NCBI GenBank assembly: GCA_026004675.1
Contig: BPJP01000012.1
Coordinates: forward strand, 62,001 to 126,000
Length of the DNA stretch: 64,000 nucleotides
Source: Gemmatales bacterium
Lineage (GTDB): Bacteria > Planctomycetota > Planctomycetia > Gemmatales > Gemmataceae
Direction of reading: 5' to 3'
In this document: positions 62,812 through 64,000 of the stretch, one piece after another
Layout of the letters: every line of letters begins with the position of its first letter
Position numbering within the stretch: position 1 is the stretch's first letter
Position numbers and translations under genes: made by a program
The notes under the pieces: model-generated
Told to the model about the DNA's origin: nothing
Database searches by the model: none
The model's input: the letters and a program-made list of their open reading frames with translations, nothing else

Positions 62812-63029
62812 ATTGCGTCCTCAAGAAGCTCGGCGTGCGTAGCAAGGCGATTTTTCGCAGGGCGGGTGGACGTGGGAACGAGCTAGCCGGTTCAATCCGC
62901 TGCCGGCGGCCGAGCAAATACTCCGGCCCGCTACGCCGATAGATCGATACCCATGCCGCGCATTGGCCAGTCATCAAGCACGACATTTTTGGGGCGCTGC
63001 TTGTCTGCCGCAACCCATTATCGAGTATC

Positions 63030-63293
63030 TTAAGGTTTGAGGACAGGTCTGTCTTGCGAAATGTCGAAATTCGGATCGAGGGGTTTATCGGTGAAACCGA
63101 GAATGGCGCCATAAACGGCACCGACGAGGGCCAGCGAATACCAGCCATGCAGGGCGCCGTCCAGTCCCAATCCAAAATCACCCCGAGTAGCGCCGTAAAG
63201 GCAACCCAGAATCGCTCCCAAGATGATTCCCAAAAGACTCCCCCATATGGCACCGCCGAGACATAGACTGAGTATCGTTCGTGCTCTTTCCAT
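63030..63293 (-). CDS. Small glycine-zipper membrane protein
   Basis: An 87-residue protein with Gly-rich hydrophobic helices (LCLGGAIWGSLLGIILGAILG and ALVGAVYGAILG), in the style of glycine-zipper proteins that insert in membranes. Polar C-terminus. The ribosome site GGGGAGG is about 7 nt before the ATG. The role is unknown. Confidence 0.65.
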   Translation of the reverse strand: MERARTILSLCLGGAIWGSLLGIILGAILGCLYGATRGDFGLGLDGALHGWYSLALVGAVYGAILGFTDKPLDPNFDISQDRPVLKP

Positions 63294-63374
63294 AACGCCT
63301 CCCCGGAAACGAGCACTCCTTTGTGTCGCGTACGAGCTTCCTTGAGAACCAATCGAAGTCGTTGAAATGCAACA

Positions 63375-63683
63375 TCAGCTGGCTTCGCGGCACGTCGGCG
63401 TCAGCGCCGACGCATATCTTTCCGCAGCTTGCGCCATTTCCAAATGAGATTTCAAAGGCAGCCAATGATTGTGCTGTACGATTTTGCCGATTCGTTCGGC
63501 TGTGCTGGCCAGGTCCATCAGAGCCACCAATGTGGGAACGTGTTGTTTGGCACAGTTTCGACAAACGCTCCCTTTGTTGCTCGTCATGACTCGCAAGCCG
63601 GCAGGAAACGATACCTGCTGGCCACATAGACTACAGGGCCCTTCCTCCGCTCCTTCTGCCAGTCCGATCGCCAATTCACTCAT
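63375..63683 (-). CDS. Zinc-ribbon-type small protein
   Basis: A 102-residue protein with CSLC and CRNC pairs (residues about 17-45), which form a probable zinc ribbon, and a helical C-terminus (LVALMDLASTAERIGKIV). It is 33 bp downstream of csrA, so likely co-transcribed. No partner is known. Confidence 0.65.
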   Translation of the reverse strand: MSELAIGLAEGAEEGPCSLCGQQVSFPAGLRVMTSNKGSVCRNCAKQHVPTLVALMDLASTAERIGKIVQHNHWLPLKSHLEMAQAAERYASALTPTCREAS

Positions 63684-63716
63684 TTTGGAAACCTCTTGTC
63701 ATTTCCTTGTCGCAGG

Positions 63717-63953
63717 CTACGTGTTGCGAACCGGTTCCTTGGCGGCTCGGCTGACAACGTCTTCGACCTCTTCGCCATTGGCTGCCCGGTTCTGCAGAAT
63801 CCGTGTCCACACCTCCCGGCGATATACCGGAATGTTCGTCGGCGCCGTGATTCCAACCCGCACCTTGTCTCCCCGCACCTCGAGAATTGTGAAAACAATC
63901 CCCTGGTCTGGCAGCACGACCTCTTCACCATACTTTCGGCTCAAGACGAGCAT
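63717..63953 (-). CDS. csrA: Carbon storage regulator CsrA
   Basis: A 78-residue RNA-binding regulator. MLVLSRKYGEEVVL, with the conserved Leu4 and Arg6, and the core VRVGITAPTNIPVYRREVW match CsrA, which binds GGA sites in mRNA leaders. The C-terminus extends past the usual ~61 residues. The ATG at 63953 is preceded by GGAGG. The unit continues with the zinc-ribbon gene. Confidence 0.93.
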   Translation of the reverse strand: MLVLSRKYGEEVVLPDQGIVFTILEVRGDKVRVGITAPTNIPVYRREVWTRILQNRAANGEEVEDVVSRAAKEPVRNT

Positions 63954-64000
63954 GGAAGGCACCTCCTCGTTGCGAAACGATCGCTCTAAATTCCCTCTCT

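Overview
The window looks like a chromosomal segment of a planctomycete, most likely of the Gemmataceae type. The signs are a DUF1559 prepilin-like protein beside a small lipoprotein, two sulfatases, a propeller/HEAT/cytochrome c dehydrogenase-like protein, a five-haem PA14 protein, an FHA-GAF histidine kinase, a Ser/Thr kinase with a C-terminal membrane anchor, DUF547 proteins and a BatD/BatE-like pair. No phage, plasmid, insertion sequence or CRISPR array was seen.

Layout. 0-9 kb, mostly minus strand: cut-off membrane protein, DinB protein, FHA-GAF histidine kinase, Ser/Thr kinase, acetyltransferase, HAD phosphatase, and a sulfatase with an SDR oxidoreductase. 9-20.5 kb, mostly plus: NAD(P)HX dehydratase, zinc-ribbon membrane protein, ACT protein (minus), five-haem cytochrome, EF-hand protein, glmS, manA, a glycosyltransferase and a CBS protein. 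20.5-32.6 kb: two bacterial PH-domain proteins, an indoleamine 2,3-dioxygenase homologue, a glycine-rich autotransporter, a lipoprotein plus DUF1559 pair, a sulfatase-like/metallopeptidase fusion without the catalytic cysteine, and secreted proteins.

33.1-39.2 kb is a co-directional block of exported thiol/redox genes: a CxxC thioredoxin-fold protein, a TlpA-like lipoprotein candidate, a small lipoprotein, a DsbD N-terminal domain protein, a Tyr-rich secreted protein interrupted by an in-frame TGA, and two DUF547 proteins flanking a polyferredoxin membrane protein. A strong terminator closes it. Inside it lies a 95-nt tRNA-like sequence with selenocysteine-tRNA architecture (6-bp D stem with CGGT loop, long variable arm, possible 8-bp acceptor) but a cysteine GCA anticodon and U73. 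This is the most unusual feature of the window.

39.4-52.6 kb: purF, a winged-helix-like protein, a truD split over three frames, an inverse-autotransporter/beta-helix protein, an M20 amidohydrolase with a TSUP permease, a short MetE-like protein, SRP RNA, cyclophilin, yidD-rnpA, and two convergent secreted proteins sharing a bidirectional terminator. 52.7-64 kb, all minus: dehydrogenase/cytochrome, YqgE, BatE/BatD-like proteins, sigma and putative anti-sigma factors, otsB-otsA, small proteins and csrA.

Three coding disruptions (two in truD, one near 51.62 kb) are +1 shifts. Together with the in-frame TGA they could be real or base-level sequence errors. Functions are inferred from motifs by eye; no database search was possible.
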